DNA of 64,000 nucleotides. Origin: DASSUW01 sp963806395. GTDB taxonomy: Bacteria > Actinomycetota > Thermoleophilia > Solirubrobacterales > Solirubrobacteraceae. The notes under the pieces were generated by a model. The model saw nothing but the letters and a program-made list of their open reading frames with translations, ran no database searches and was not told the DNA's origin. Position numbers and translations under genes: made by a program. Shown here one piece after another: positions 51,902-61,881 of this stretch; position 1 is the stretch's first letter; each line of letters opens with the position of its first letter. The DNA lies in the NCBI GenBank assembly GCA_963806395.1, contig CAWDYI010000013.1, positions 48,602-112,601 on the forward strand. The letters are read 5' to 3'.

Positions 51902-53561
51902 TCAGCCCACGTGTGGGTACACGTCGCGGGCGCGGTCGCGGGAGATCAGCTCGTTCTTGACGTCCGCCGCGACCGCGGCGGGGTCGCGCTCGGCCGGGTC
52001 GCCGTATCCCGCTCCGTTGCCCGTGCGGATCCGGATGACGTCGCCCTCGTTGACCGTCAGGCCGGTCACGACCGCGTACTCCTCGCGGCTGCCGTCGGCG
52101 CGGATGACCTCGGCGACGTTGGGCGATCCCTCGCGGCCGCCGCCGAGCGACCACGGGAGGTGCGCGTGACGCGTGTAGGAGCAGGTGAAGAAGCAGCCGT
52201 CGGAGCGGACGCGGTACTCGACGACGATCCCATGTCCTCCGCGGTGCGCGCCCTCTCCTCCCGGGGCGTCGTTGAGCGCAAGCCGATCGACGTAGAGGCC
52301 GTAGCGCGTCTCGGCGACCTCGGCCGGGCAGTTGTAGGTCTCGCCGTGGAAGCCGGAGAAGACGGCGCTGTTGCCGTCGGCGCGTGCAGACCCGCCCCAG
52401 CCGCCGAGCTGCGGCTCGACGATCGTGAAGTGGCGGCCCGTGTCGGGATGCGGGCCACCGATGAAGGTGCCGCAGATGCTGGCGAAGTGCCCGGCGGGCA
52501 GGCGCTCGCCGAGCTCGGGCGCGAGGCAGCGCCAGATGACGTCATAGAGGCGGATCAGCACCTCGTAGTAGATGCCGAACGCCGCGGGCTCGCTCGCGTC
52601 GAACACCGAGCCGGAGCGCGTGCGCACCTCGAGCGGCCGGAAGCTGCCGTCGTTGGCGATCCCGTCCGGGTCGGTGAGGTTCTTGAAGAGCATCTGCGCG
52701 GCGACGATCGCGCCGTCGCGCGAGGCGTTGTTCGGGCCGGCGTCCTGGTCCGGGTTCTCGGTCAGGTCGACGACGAAGGCCGTGTCGCTGATCTCGACGG
52801 TCGCGTGGTAGACGACGCCGCTGTCCTGCGGCTCGGCGAGCGTGAAGCGGCCCTTGGGCAGCGCGCTCAGCGCGGCGAGCGAGACCTGCTCGCCGTAGTC
52901 CATCGCGTGCTCGATCGCGGCCACGAACGTGTCGCGACCGTACTTCGCCACCATCTCCTGCAGCCGCCGCGCTCCGATCCGCGCCGCCGCCACGCCCGCC
53001 CACATGTCGCCCTTGAGGAAGTCGGGCAGGCGCGAGTTGACCTCGAGCAGGCGCATCAGCGACTCGTTCGGCCGCCCGGCCTCGATCAGCTTGATCGCCG
53101 GGAGCCGGAGCCCCTCCTGGAAGAGCTCCTTCGCCTCGGTGGAGATGCTCCCCGGCGCCATGCCGCCGACGTCGTTCCAGTGCGCGATGTTGGCCGTCCA
53201 GGCGACGAGCTCGCCGTCCGCGAACACCGGCATCGCGAGCACGACGTCGTTGAGGTGCGTGACGCCGCCGTAGTACGGGTCGTTGGTGGCGAAGATGTCG
53301 CCGTCGCGGATCTCGGCGACGGGGTTGAGCTCGAGCACCCGCTTCACCGCCTTGTCGAGCACGCCCGACGAACGCCGGGATCCCCGCTCCGCTCGACGCC
53401 AGGCGCCCTGCCGCGTCGGTGACGCCGGTGCCCATGTCGAGCACCTCGTAGATGATCGCGCTCATCGCGGTCCGGCGCATGGCGGCGAACATCTCGTCGC
53501 TGGCCGCCTGCAGGCTGGTCTGGATGATCTCCAGCGTGATCGGGTCGTGGCGCTCGCTCAT
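51902..53561 (-). pseudogene. Hydantoinase/oxoprolinase subunit B, one frame shift (copy 1)
   Basis: The first ~65 residues from ATG 53561 (HDPITLEIIQTSLQAASDEMFAAMRRTAMSAIIYEVLDM; GIPAFVG) are HyuB-type; the frame then breaks and resumes at GTG 53362 as LDKAVKRVLELNPVAEIRDGDIFATNDPYYGG. Removing one base near 53363 fuses the pieces into GIPAFVGVLDKAVKRVL. Total length ~550 residues, as expected for N-methylhydantoinase B / 5-oxoprolinase beta. It ends GNGAGYGDPAERDP, the family's glycine-rich tail. Overlaps hyuA by 4 bases (ATGA). Last gene of the long operon. Confidence 0.85.
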
Positions 53562-55627
53562 GTCAGCTCGATGTGCAGGTTCCCGTACTCGTCCACGCGC
53601 GCGCGATTCGCGGGATGGACGACGATCGTGCCGCCTCGGGTCTCGACGATCGCCGGCCCGACGAAGGCCATCTCGGGCTCCAGCCGCGAGCCGTCGTAGA
53701 CGGCGGCGGAGTGGACGCCCTCGAGGTCGAAGTCGACATCGCGCTCGCCCTTGCGGATCGCGCCGAGCTCGATGCCGGTTAGCGGGAGCGGCTCGGGCTG
53801 AAGGTTGCCGATCTCCGCCTCGGCCACCAGGTGCAGCCCGACGAACTCGACCGGCGCGTCGAGCCGGTACGTGTACTCGCGCTCATAGGTGTCGTGGAAG
53901 TCGCTCGCGATCGCTTCGATCGCGCCGGCGGTGACCCGGTCCGGCGGGAGCTGGACCTCGACGCTGTGCTCCTGGTTCTCGTAGCGGAACTGGCCGAAGC
54001 GGATGAAGCGCACGCGCTCGGGATCGATGCCCTCCTCCTCGAACTGCGCCGACGCGACCCGCTCGGCCTCGCGCACGAGCCCGTCGAGCTCCTCGGCCGC
54101 GTCCGCGCTCAGCGATGTGAGGTGCGTGCGGAAGAAGTCGCGCCGGAGGTCGCTGATCAGCATCCCCCACGCGCTGAACACGTCGGCGGCGCGCGGGATC
54201 ACGACGCGGCGGATGCCGAGCTCGGCGGCGAGCGCGACCGCGTGCATCCCTCCCCCGCCGCCGAACGCGACGAGCGTGAAGTCGCGCGGGTCGTGGCCGC
54301 GGTTGACGGACACGAGCTTGAGCGCGTTGATCATGTTGTTGTTGGCGATCCGGACGATCCCGCGCGCCGCGTCCTCGCGCGGCACGCCGAGCGTCCCGGC
54401 CAGCGCGTCGAGCACGCTGCCGACGGCGTTCATGTCCGCGTCGATCTCACCGCCGCAGAAGTACTCGGGGTTGATCCGGCCGAGCGCCAGGTTGGCGTCG
54501 GTCGTCGTCGCGTCGCCGCCGCCGCGGCCGTACGACGCCGGGCCCGGGACGGCGCCGGCGGAGCGCGGGCCGACGTGGAGCTTGCCGAAGTCGTCGACCC
54601 AGGCGATGCTGCCGCCGCCGTTGCCGATCTCCACGAGGTCGACGACCGGCACCATGATCGGGTAGCCCGCCGAGCGCTGGGTGCGCTCGATCCAGTAGTC
54701 GGTCGCGACGCGCACGTGGCCGCCCTCGACGAGCGAGCACTTCGCCGTCGTGCCGCCGATGTCGAGCGCGAGCACGTTGGGCTCGCCGATCAGCCGCCCG
54801 AGCGCCGCCGCGCCCCACACGCCGCTGGCCGGGCCGCTCTCGACCATCGTGATCGGGATCCGGCCGACGCGGTCGAGCGTGTCGACCCCGCAGTTGGACT
54901 GCATGACGTAGAGCTGGCCGGCGAAGCCGTCGCGCGAGACTCCGTCGCGGAGCCGCTGCAGGTAGCGCTGGGCGATCGGCTGCACGTAGCCCGACAGCAC
55001 GGTCGTGTTCGTTCGCTCGTACTCGCGCCACTCGCGCGTGATCTGGTGCGAGGCGACGGCGCTCACCTCGGGCCACAGCCGCGCTACCTCGGCCAGCACC
55101 GCCTCCTCGTGCACCGGGTCGGCGTAGCTGTTGAGCAGGCAGATCGCGATCGCCTCGACGCCCTCGGCGCGGAAGTCGTCGAGGATCGCCGGCAGCCCGT
55201 CCAGGTCGAGCGGGGCGCGTTCGGCGCCCGTCGCGGCCAGCCGGCCGCCGACCTCGCGGCGCAGGAAGCGCGGCACGAACGGCTCCGGCTTCTCGTAGAA
55301 CAGGTTGAAGAAGTCGGGCCGGTTCCCGCGCGCGATCTCCAGGCTGTCGCGGAACCCGGTGGTCGTGATCAGGCCGGTCGTGACGCCCTTGCGCTCGGTC
55401 AGCGCGTTGATCACGACCGTGGTGCCGTGGGCGAGGATGTCGAACCCGCGGGTGCCGACGCCCGACCGCGCGATCACGTCGAGGACGCCGCGCTCGAAGT
55501 CGGGCGGCGTCGTGGCGGCCTTCGCCGTGACGATCTCCTGCCGCCCGCTGTCGGGGTCGGTGTACAGGCAGACGAGGTCGGTGAACGTGCCCCCGACGTC
55601 GGTCGCCAGCCGGCGCATCGCCTTCAT
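53558..55627 (-). CDS. Hydantoinase/oxoprolinase subunit A (copy 1)
   Basis: 689 residues. ATDVGGTFTDLVCLYT is the ASKHA-type N-terminus of HyuA; ILAHGTTVVINALTERKG, AVASHQITREWREYERTNT, MQSNCGVDTLDR, LALDIGGTTAKCSLVEGG and VAFGGGGGMHAVALAAELG are conserved blocks. With subunit B it would hydrolyse a hydantoin, N-methylhydantoin or 5-oxoproline ring with ATP. The ATG at 55627 overlaps the permease stop (ATGA); MRRLATD at 55618 is an alternative start. Confidence 0.9.
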   Translation of the reverse strand: MKAMRRLATDVGGTFTDLVCLYTDPDSGRQEIVTAKAATTPPDFERGVLDVIARSGVGTRGFDILAHGTTVVINALTERKGVTTGLITTTGFRDSLEIARGNRPDFFNLFYEKPEPFVPRFLRREVGGRLAATGAERAPLDLDGLPAILDDFRAEGVEAIAICLLNSYADPVHEEAVLAEVARLWPEVSAVASHQITREWREYERTNTTVLSGYVQPIAQRYLQRLRDGVSRDGFAGQLYVMQSNCGVDTLDRVGRIPITMVESGPASGVWGAAALGRLIGEPNVLALDIGGTTAKCSLVEGGHVRVATDYWIERTQRSAGYPIMVPVVDLVEIGNGGGSIAWVDDFGKLHVGPRSAGAVPGPASYGRGGGDATTTDANLALGRINPEYFCGGEIDADMNAVGSVLDALAGTLGVPREDAARGIVRIANNNMINALKLVSVNRGHDPRDFTLVAFGGGGGMHAVALAAELGIRRVVIPRAADVFSAWGMLISDLRRDFFRTHLTSLSADAAEELDGLVREAERVASAQFEEEGIDPERVRFIRFGQFRYENQEHSVEVQLPPDRVTAGAIEAIASDFHDTYEREYTYRLDAPVEFVGLHLVAEAEIGNLQPEPLPLTGIELGAIRKGERDVDFDLEGVHSAAVYDGSRLEPEMAFVGPAIVETRGGTIVVHPANRARVDEYGNLHIELT

Positions 55628-56608
55628 CGGCTGTCCCTTCGCACGAGCTGGTCGGCGGCGACCGCGAGCAGGATCAGCACGCCCTGCACGAGCTGCTGGT
55701 AGGTCGTGTCGATGTCGAGCAGGTCGAAGCCGTTGCCGATGATCGCGAGCGTGAGCACGCCGAGCACGCCGCGCCAGACCGCGCCCTCGCCGCCGAGGAT
55801 GCTCACGCCGCCGACCACGGCCGCGGCGATCGCCGACAGCTCCAGGCCGACGCCGAGGTCGGCCTGGGCCGACGAGGTGCGGGACGCGGCGAGGACACCG
55901 GCGATGCCGGCCGCGAACCCGGACAGCGACGTAGCAGGCGCCACGCACGGTGCCGACGCGGATCCCGGAGAGCCGTGCCGCCTCCTGGTTGCCGCCGACC
56001 GCGTAGACGTAGCGGCCGAACGTCGTCCGCGCGAGCAGGAACGCGGTGAACACGAAGAAGGTGAAGAACACGTAGACCGACCACTTGGCGTCGAACAGCA
56101 CCTTCTGCGTGCCGAGCTCCGAGAACGAGGGGTCGGTGACGGTGACGATCGCGCCGCCGGTGATGAGGATCGCGATGCCGCGATAGACGATGCTGGTCGC
56201 GAGCGTCCCGATGAACGAGTTGATCCGCGTGTAGTGGATGAGGATCGCGTTCACGAGACCGAGGCCGAGGCCCGCGAAGACGCCCGCGAGGAGCCCGAGC
56301 GTCGGGTCGGCGGCGTTCGCCACCTTCGTCGCGACGACCGCGGCGACGGCGAAGATCGCGCCGGTCGAGAGGTCGAAGATCCCGGCGATGATGCAGATCG
56401 TCACCGCGCAGGTGATGATCCCGACCGGCGCCGACTGATCGAGGATGTTGAGGATGTTGCGATCGGTGAAGAACGTGTCCGTCGCCAGGCTGAGCCCGAT
56501 GACGAGCGCCACGAACGCCAGGACGATCCCGAAGTCCCGCAGCTCGACACGCCGCCGCGCGGCCCGCTCGACCGCGACTGGAGCGGTTTCCGTCATCGCC
56601 TCGCTCAT
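55624..56608 (-). pseudogene. ABC transporter permease, ribose/CUT2 type, one frame shift
   Basis: Piece 1 (ATG 56608, ribosome site GGAGGAGG): ALVIGLSLATDTFFTDRNILNILDQSAPVGIITC...IAGIFDLSTGAIFAVAAVVA, which is RbsC-like, up to GTVRGACYV. Removing one base near 55928 gives GACYVLSGFAAGIAGVLAASRTSSAQADLGVGLELSAIAAAVVGG and the rest to 55624. About eight helices in total. It couples with the ATPase (ATGA overlap at 56605-56608). Sequencing error is likelier than a dead transporter, because the flanking genes are intact. Confidence 0.85.
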
Positions 56609-58119
56609 CCCGCCTCCTCCGTCGTCGTGGCGAACGCGGCGCGCATGACGCGGTCCTCGGTCGCCTCGTCGCCCGCGAGCTCCTCGACCACCCGGCCGCC
56701 GCGCATGACCAGCACGCGGTGGGCGAGCCCGAGCACCTCCTCGATCTCCGACGAGATCAGCAGCACGCCCATGCCGTCGGCTGCCAGGTCGGCGATCAGC
56801 CCGTGGATCTCCCGCTTGGCCGCGACGTCGATGCCGCGCGTCGGCTCGTCCGCGATCAGCATCCGCGGCTCGATCGCCAGCCACTTCGCGAACAGGACCT
56901 TCTGCTGGTTGCCGCCCGAGAGGCTCCCGACGCGCGTGCTCGTGCCCGGCGCCCGCACGTCGAGCCGATCGAACAGTCCCTGCGCGTAGCGGCGCTCCTT
57001 CCCGCGCTCGACGACGCCGCCGCGTGCGAAGCGGGGCAAGGTCGCGAGCGTCGCGTTCTCGCGGATCGAGCGCATCATCAGCAGCCCTTGCTCCTTGCGG
57101 CTCTCGGGCACCATCGCGATGCCGTGCCGGGCCGCGTCGTGCGGGTGCCGAAGGCGGATCCGAACGCCGTCGAGGCGGACCTCGCCCGCGTCGGCGCGGT
57201 CGGCGCCGGCGATCAGCCGCGCGACCTCGGACCGGCCGCTGCCGACCAGGCCGGCCAGCCCGACGATCTCTCCGGCCCGGACCTGGATCGAGACGTCGGT
57301 GACCGCGATCCCGCGCGTCAGCGCGCGCGCCTCGAGCACCACCGGCGCGTCGCCGGCGGCGAGCCGCTTCGCCGGATAGGTCGTGTCGACCGCACGCCCG
57401 ACCATCGCCGTCACGAGCGACTGCGCCGTCTCGTTCCCGGCCGGTCCGGTTCGCACGATGTGCCCGTCGCGCATCACGGTCACCCGCTCGCAGACCGCGA
57501 GCACCTCGTCGAGGTGGTGCGAGACGAGGACGACCGCCGTGCCGGCCGCGGCGAGGCCGCGCACGACCTCGAGCAGCCGCTCGGACTCGTCCGACGTCAG
57601 GCTCGCGGTCGGCTCGTCCATCAGGATCAGGCGCGCGTCGCGCGCGATCGCGCGCACGATCTCGACCTTCTGCTGCTCGGCCGTGCGCAGCGCACCGACC
57701 CGCGCGTCGCGATCGAGGCCGAAGCCGGTGCGCTCCTCGAGCGCCGCGAATCGCCTGCGCAGCGCCCGCCGGTCGACGACGCCGAGCCGGCGCGGCTCGA
57801 TGCCGAGGAACACGTTCTCGAGCACGCTGCGCCCGGGCACCAGCGCGATCTCCTGCGCGATCGTCGCGATGCCGGCCGCCAGCGCCTCGCGCGGCGACCG
57901 GAACCGCACCGGCTCGCCGTCCACGAGCAGCGCGCCGGAGTCGGGCGCGAGCACGCCGCCGATCACCTTCGCGAGCGTCGACTTCCCGGCGCCGTTCTCG
58001 CCCACCAGCCCGTGGATCGAGCCGGGGGCGATCTCGACGCTCACCCCGTCGAGGGCCCGGACGCCGCCGAACTGCTTGGCGGCGTCACGGACCTGGATCA
58101 GAGGCCGGGCGGAGGTCAC
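56605..58119 (-). CDS. Sugar-type ABC transporter ATP-binding protein (two ATPase domains)
   Basis: 504 residues. Domain 1: GENGAGKSTLAKVIGG (Walker A), ILMDEPTASLTSDE (Walker B). Domain 2: GLVGSGRSEVARLIAG with LSGGNQQKVLFAKWL (signature) and LIADEPTRGIDVAAKREIH. This is the RbsA/MglA (CUT2) layout. GTG 58119 overlaps the binding-protein stop by 4 bases; family similarity begins at the next codons (PLIQVRDAAKQFGG). Confidence 0.93.
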   Translation of the reverse strand: MTSARPLIQVRDAAKQFGGVRALDGVSVEIAPGSIHGLVGENGAGKSTLAKVIGGVLAPDSGALLVDGEPVRFRSPREALAAGIATIAQEIALVPGRSVLENVFLGIEPRRLGVVDRRALRRRFAALEERTGFGLDRDARVGALRTAEQQKVEIVRAIARDARLILMDEPTASLTSDESERLLEVVRGLAAAGTAVVLVSHHLDEVLAVCERVTVMRDGHIVRTGPAGNETAQSLVTAMVGRAVDTTYPAKRLAAGDAPVVLEARALTRGIAVTDVSIQVRAGEIVGLAGLVGSGRSEVARLIAGADRADAGEVRLDGVRIRLRHPHDAARHGIAMVPESRKEQGLLMMRSIRENATLATLPRFARGGVVERGKERRYAQGLFDRLDVRAPGTSTRVGSLSGGNQQKVLFAKWLAIEPRMLIADEPTRGIDVAAKREIHGLIADLAADGMGVLLISSEIEEVLGLAHRVLVMRGGRVVEELAGDEATEDRVMRAAFATTTEEAG

Positions 58120-59126
58120 TCGTCGTACTGGCCCTCGAACGACCCGAGCGACTCCTTGGTCCCGCGCGGCTCCTGGATCGTGCGCGTGTCGAAGCTCGCC
58201 GGCGCGCTGCCACCCTCGGCCTTCTTGATCGCCAGCTCGGTCGCCTTGGCGCCGGCCGACTTCTCGGCGATCACGTAGGTCGCGAACCAGCGCCCGCTCT
58301 TCACCGCCGTGACGGCCTGGCGGGAGCCGCCGTTGCCGATCAGCTTGACCGTGGCGTTCGCGTCCTTGATCGCCTGCTCGGCTCCGGCGATCGCCTGCGA
58401 GGAGCCGATCATCACGTGGACGTCCGGGTGCGCCTGCAGCACGTTCTGGGCAGCCTTGAGGCCCGTGTCCTGCGTGTAGCCGCCCTCGACCGACGCGACG
58501 AGCTTGACGTTCGGCGCCTCGGACAGCGCGGCCTTGACCGATTCGGTGCGGGCGTTGTCGAGCGGCAGCGCCTTGAAGCCCTCGAGGTAGGCGACGTTGC
58601 AGGGGTCCACGCCCTTGCACGCGTCCACGCCCATCTCGCCGAGTGCCGTGCCGTTCTCGGTCGGCGGCTCGCCGACGAAGATCATCCCGGGCACCTGCGG
58701 CTGGATCGTGTCGTACTTGGTCCCGATCGGCGTGAACTCGCCGACGACCGTGATCCCCTCTTCGATCGCCTCGCGGATCGGCGGCACCACGGCGTTGCCG
58801 TCGTTGGCCTGCACGACGAACGCCTGGTACTCGCCCGAGGTGATCGCGTTCTGGATCTGCGACACCTGCTTGGCGCTGTCGAAGTTGGGATCGAAGAACT
58901 TGACCTCGACGTTGTGCTTGGCGGCCTCCTCCTTGACGCCCGCGTACGTGGCCTGCGCGAACGAGTTCGCGGAGGCGAAACCGAAGAACGCGACCTTCTC
59001 GACCTTGGTCTTCTCGCCTGCGGCGCCGCCGCTGTCGTCCTCGCCGCATCCGGCGAACGCGCCGACGGCCAGCGCGAGTACCCCAACCCCGACCCATCGC
59101 TTGAACATGGCACCCCTCTTGATCAT
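58116..59126 (-). CDS. ABC transporter substrate-binding lipoprotein (sugar-binding-protein-like)
   Basis: 336 residues. Signal VGVGVLALAVGAFAGC with lipobox Cys, then a periplasmic-binding-protein fold (VAFFGFASANSFAQATYAGVKEEAAKHNVEV; GEYQAFVVQANDGNAVVPPIREAIEEGI; VHVMIGSSQAIAGAEQAIKD). It belongs to the RbsB-like group; the ligand may be a cyclic amide or nucleoside-like compound given its operon. ATG 59126 has GGAGGT upstream; ATG 59108 (MFKRW) with AGAGGGG is a good alternative. Confidence 0.9.
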   Translation of the reverse strand: MIKRGAMFKRWVGVGVLALAVGAFAGCGEDDSGGAAGEKTKVEKVAFFGFASANSFAQATYAGVKEEAAKHNVEVKFFDPNFDSAKQVSQIQNAITSGEYQAFVVQANDGNAVVPPIREAIEEGITVVGEFTPIGTKYDTIQPQVPGMIFVGEPPTENGTALGEMGVDACKGVDPCNVAYLEGFKALPLDNARTESVKAALSEAPNVKLVASVEGGYTQDTGLKAAQNVLQAHPDVHVMIGSSQAIAGAEQAIKDANATVKLIGNGGSRQAVTAVKSGRWFATYVIAEKSAGAKATELAIKKAEGGSAPASFDTRTIQEPRGTKESLGSFEGQYDE

Positions 59127-60208
59127 GGTTCCACCTCCAGCTCACGCAGCGCGAGCGGCATGTCGGACAGCAGCACGGGCTCGCCGTCGGTGACGGCGAC
59201 GTCGTCCTCGAGACGGATCCCGCCCACGCCCTCCGCGTAGAGCCCCGGCTCGATGGTCAGCACGTTCCCCGCCGCCAGCGGCGCGTCGCGGCCGGGCACC
59301 AGGAACGGCGGCTCGTGGATCTCCGTGCCCAGCGCGTGGCCCGCGCCGTGCAGGCACGCGCCGAGGTCCGGCGCGGCCTCGACGATCGCCCGCTGGGCGG
59401 CATCCACGTCCTGTGCGGTGGCGCCGACGCGCGACGCCGCGATCGCCGCGGCCTGCGCGTCGCGCACGACGCTCCACGCCCGCTGGGCCCAGTCGGACGG
59501 CGGCCCGGCGGTACCACAACGGGTGAGATCCGCCCAGTAGCCGCCGATCCGCGCGGAGACATCCGCGCAGACGACATCGCCGGCCGCCAGCCTGCGCTCC
59601 CCGGCTGCCGCGTGCGGCGTGGAGGCGTTCGGCCCGAACAGGATCAGCGGGTGGGTCTCGGTGGCGCCGGCGCCGGCGAGCGCGAACGAGACGCGCGCAT
59701 TGACCTCGCGCTCGACGTCCCCCACGCGCAGCTCCGCGAACATCCGCTCGATCACCTCAGCGACGACCGTGCAGGCCCGGCGGATCGCGTCGAGCTCCTC
59801 GGCGTCCTTGCGCTCGCGCAGGCCCATGACGAGGTCCTGCGCGTCGTGCAACTCGGCGCCGCCGGCCTCCAGCCGGCGCGCGCGCGCCAGCGAGATGTGG
59901 CCCTCCTCGACGCCGATCGCGCCTGCGCCGCCGAGCACGCGCGCCAGCTCGGGGAAGCCGTCCGAGGCCGCCGGGTAGTCGACGACGTCGAGGCTCGTCG
60001 GAGCCCGCGCCGCGCCTTCGCGATCCAGCGCCGGGACGATCAGCGCGCCGCCGGAGCGCGTCACGGCGACGGCGTAAAGGCGCTCGAACGGCTCTGCGTC
60101 GAGCCCGGTCAGGTAGAAGACCGACGGCGGGCTGGTCACGAACACGGCGTCGAGACCGGCCGTCTCGGCGGTCTCCCGCAGGCGGCCCACGCGGGCGTCG
60201 ACGCTCAT
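59123..60208 (-). CDS. Xaa-Pro peptidase-like M24 metallopeptidase
   Basis: 361 residues. N-terminal creatinase-like domain (~1-125: LDAVFVTSPPSVFYLTGLDAEPFERLY) and pita-bread catalytic domain. The two-metal ligands are visible: D and D in CADVSARIGGYWADLTR, H in HGAGHALGTEIHEPP, E in LTIEPGLY and E in IRLEDDVAVT. It could cleave an Xaa-Pro bond or a creatine-like amide. In this operon it may act on the product of the hydantoinase reaction. ATGA overlaps on both sides. Confidence 0.9.
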   Translation of the reverse strand: MSVDARVGRLRETAETAGLDAVFVTSPPSVFYLTGLDAEPFERLYAVAVTRSGGALIVPALDREGAARAPTSLDVVDYPAASDGFPELARVLGGAGAIGVEEGHISLARARRLEAGGAELHDAQDLVMGLRERKDAEELDAIRRACTVVAEVIERMFAELRVGDVEREVNARVSFALAGAGATETHPLILFGPNASTPHAAAGERRLAAGDVVCADVSARIGGYWADLTRCGTAGPPSDWAQRAWSVVRDAQAAAIAASRVGATAQDVDAAQRAIVEAAPDLGACLHGAGHALGTEIHEPPFLVPGRDAPLAAGNVLTIEPGLYAEGVGGIRLEDDVAVTDGEPVLLSDMPLALRELEVEP

Positions 60209-61881
60209 GACCGCACCCCGTAGATCTCGCGCGCGGCCTCGGCGCTGACGTGGCCGTCGCGGACGTCGGCGCGGACGAGCTGCTCGTCGCGGTCGCCCGG
60301 AACGCCGAAGCCGCCGCCGCCACCGGTCATCGTGCGCACGACGTCGCCGCGCCGCAGCGTCACGCGGCTGGCCTTGAGCATGTGCCGCTCGTCGTCGCGG
60401 CCCGGGTTGATCACCACGTCCGGCGGCGTCGCGTCGGCGCCTCCGTGCAAGCCCCAGGCGGGGGTGCGCGAGCGCTCGAACCACAGGTAGAGCGTCGCCG
60501 CCTCCGACTCGACGGTGTACTCGCGGACGATCCCGTTGCCCCCGCGCCAGCGGCCCGCGCCGCCGGAGTCGGTCCGGAACCCGTAGTGCGACAGCCGCAG
60601 CGGGAACTTCGTCTCCAGCACCTCGATCGGCAGGTCCTTGAGTGAGCCGTTGACGTTGTTGATGAGCCCGTCCTCGCCATCGGAGCCCTGCCACGCGCCC
60701 CAGCCGCCGACCGTCGGCTCGAGGTCGAGCCACGGGCGGCCGTTGCGCGGGTCGATCCCGGACAGGCCGATCACCATCGAGTCGCCGTAGCTGGCGCCCG
60801 CCGCCTGCTCGGGCAGCGCCTCGGCGAGCGCCTTGACGACGAGGTCGATCAGCAGGCCGAGCGGCGTGAAGTACCACTGGCACGGCGCCGGGTCCTCGGC
60901 GGCGAGCATCGAGCCGCGCCGCACGTCGACGGTCAGCGCCCGGAACGCGCCGCCGTTCGGCGGGTTCTCGGGGTTGATCAACAGCTTGTAGGCGACGCGG
61001 GCGGCCGAGATCGCCTGCGCCTCGCCGCAGTTGACGGGGCCGCCCTGCATGTCGTCGGACCCGGTCAGGTCGATCGTCATCGCGTCGCCCGCGACGACGA
61101 CGCGGACACGGACCCAGCACGGCTCGCCGCTGACGACGCCGTTGTCGTCGAGGCAGCCCTCGGCCGCGTACTCCCCGTCGGGGATCGCCGCGACGGCGTC
61201 GCGCTCGAGCCGCTCGGTCTGCTCGAAGATCGCGTCGCGGGCAGCGAGGACGGTCCCGACCCCGTGCCGGTCGATGATCGCCCGCAGGCGCGTCTGGCCG
61301 GTGTTCACGCAGGCGATCTGGGCGCCGAGATCGCCGATCGCCGGGTAGGAGAAGCGCGAGTTGAGCCCGAGCAGGGCGACGACGTCGCCGCGTTCCTCGC
61401 CGCCCTCGACGATCCGCAACGGCGGCACCCGGATCCCCTCCTGGTAGATCTCGGTCGAGTCCATCGGCCCGCCCGGATCCTTGGCGCCGACGTCGAGCCA
61501 GTGCGCCCGGCAGGCCGCGAAGCCGACGAGGTCGTCGTCGGAGAAGATCGGCCCGAACACCGTCATGTCGTTGAGGTGCGTGCCGGTGAGGTAGGAGTCG
61601 TTCATCACCCACACATCGCCGGGCCGCCACGCCTCGCGCCCATACGTCTCCTCGGTGAGCCGCGTGCAGATCTCGAGGTTGCCGAGGAAGATCGGCAGGC
61701 CCGCGGACTGGCCGAGCACCCGGTGGTCGGCGTCGAGCAGCGCCACCGAGCAGTCCTTCATCTCGTAGATGATCGGCGTGTAGGCCGAGCGGATCAGGGT
61801 GGCGTTCATCTCGTCCGCGGCCGCGTTGAACGCGCTGCGCACGATCTCCGTCGTGATCGGGTCGATGCCGACGGTTGCCAT
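60205..61881 (-). CDS. Hydantoinase/oxoprolinase subunit B (copy 2)
   Basis: 558 residues, clean frame. IDPITTEIVRSAFNAAADEMNATLIRSAYTPIIYEMKDCSVALLD, WRPGDVWVMNDSYLTGTHLNDMTVF, AHWLDVGAKDPGGPMDSTEIYQEGIRVPP and the glycine-rich tail TMTGGGGGFGVPGDRDEQ mark the HyuB family. It is complete where copy 1 is frame-shifted. It overlaps hyuA copy 2 by 1 base and the M24 gene by 4 bases. Confidence 0.93.
   Translation of the reverse strand: MATVGIDPITTEIVRSAFNAAADEMNATLIRSAYTPIIYEMKDCSVALLDADHRVLGQSAGLPIFLGNLEICTRLTEETYGREAWRPGDVWVMNDSYLTGTHLNDMTVFGPIFSDDDLVGFAACRAHWLDVGAKDPGGPMDSTEIYQEGIRVPPLRIVEGGEERGDVVALLGLNSRFSYPAIGDLGAQIACVNTGQTRLRAIIDRHGVGTVLAARDAIFEQTERLERDAVAAIPDGEYAAEGCLDDNGVVSGEPCWVRVRVVVAGDAMTIDLTGSDDMQGGPVNCGEAQAISAARVAYKLLINPENPPNGGAFRALTVDVRRGSMLAAEDPAPCQWYFTPLGLLIDLVVKALAEALPEQAAGASYGDSMVIGLSGIDPRNGRPWLDLEPTVGGWGAWQGSDGEDGLINNVNGSLKDLPIEVLETKFPLRLSHYGFRTDSGGAGRWRGGNGIVREYTVESEAATLYLWFERSRTPAWGLHGGADATPPDVVINPGRDDERHMLKASRVTLRRGDVVRTMTGGGGGFGVPGDRDEQLVRADVRDGHVSAEAAREIYGVRS

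Noticed and set aside
55628..55930. Apparent in-frame joining of the permease start to the hydantoinase A protein as one giant protein
   Set aside because: The permease frame loses all membrane character after 55928; removing one base restores a normal permease that stops before hyuA.
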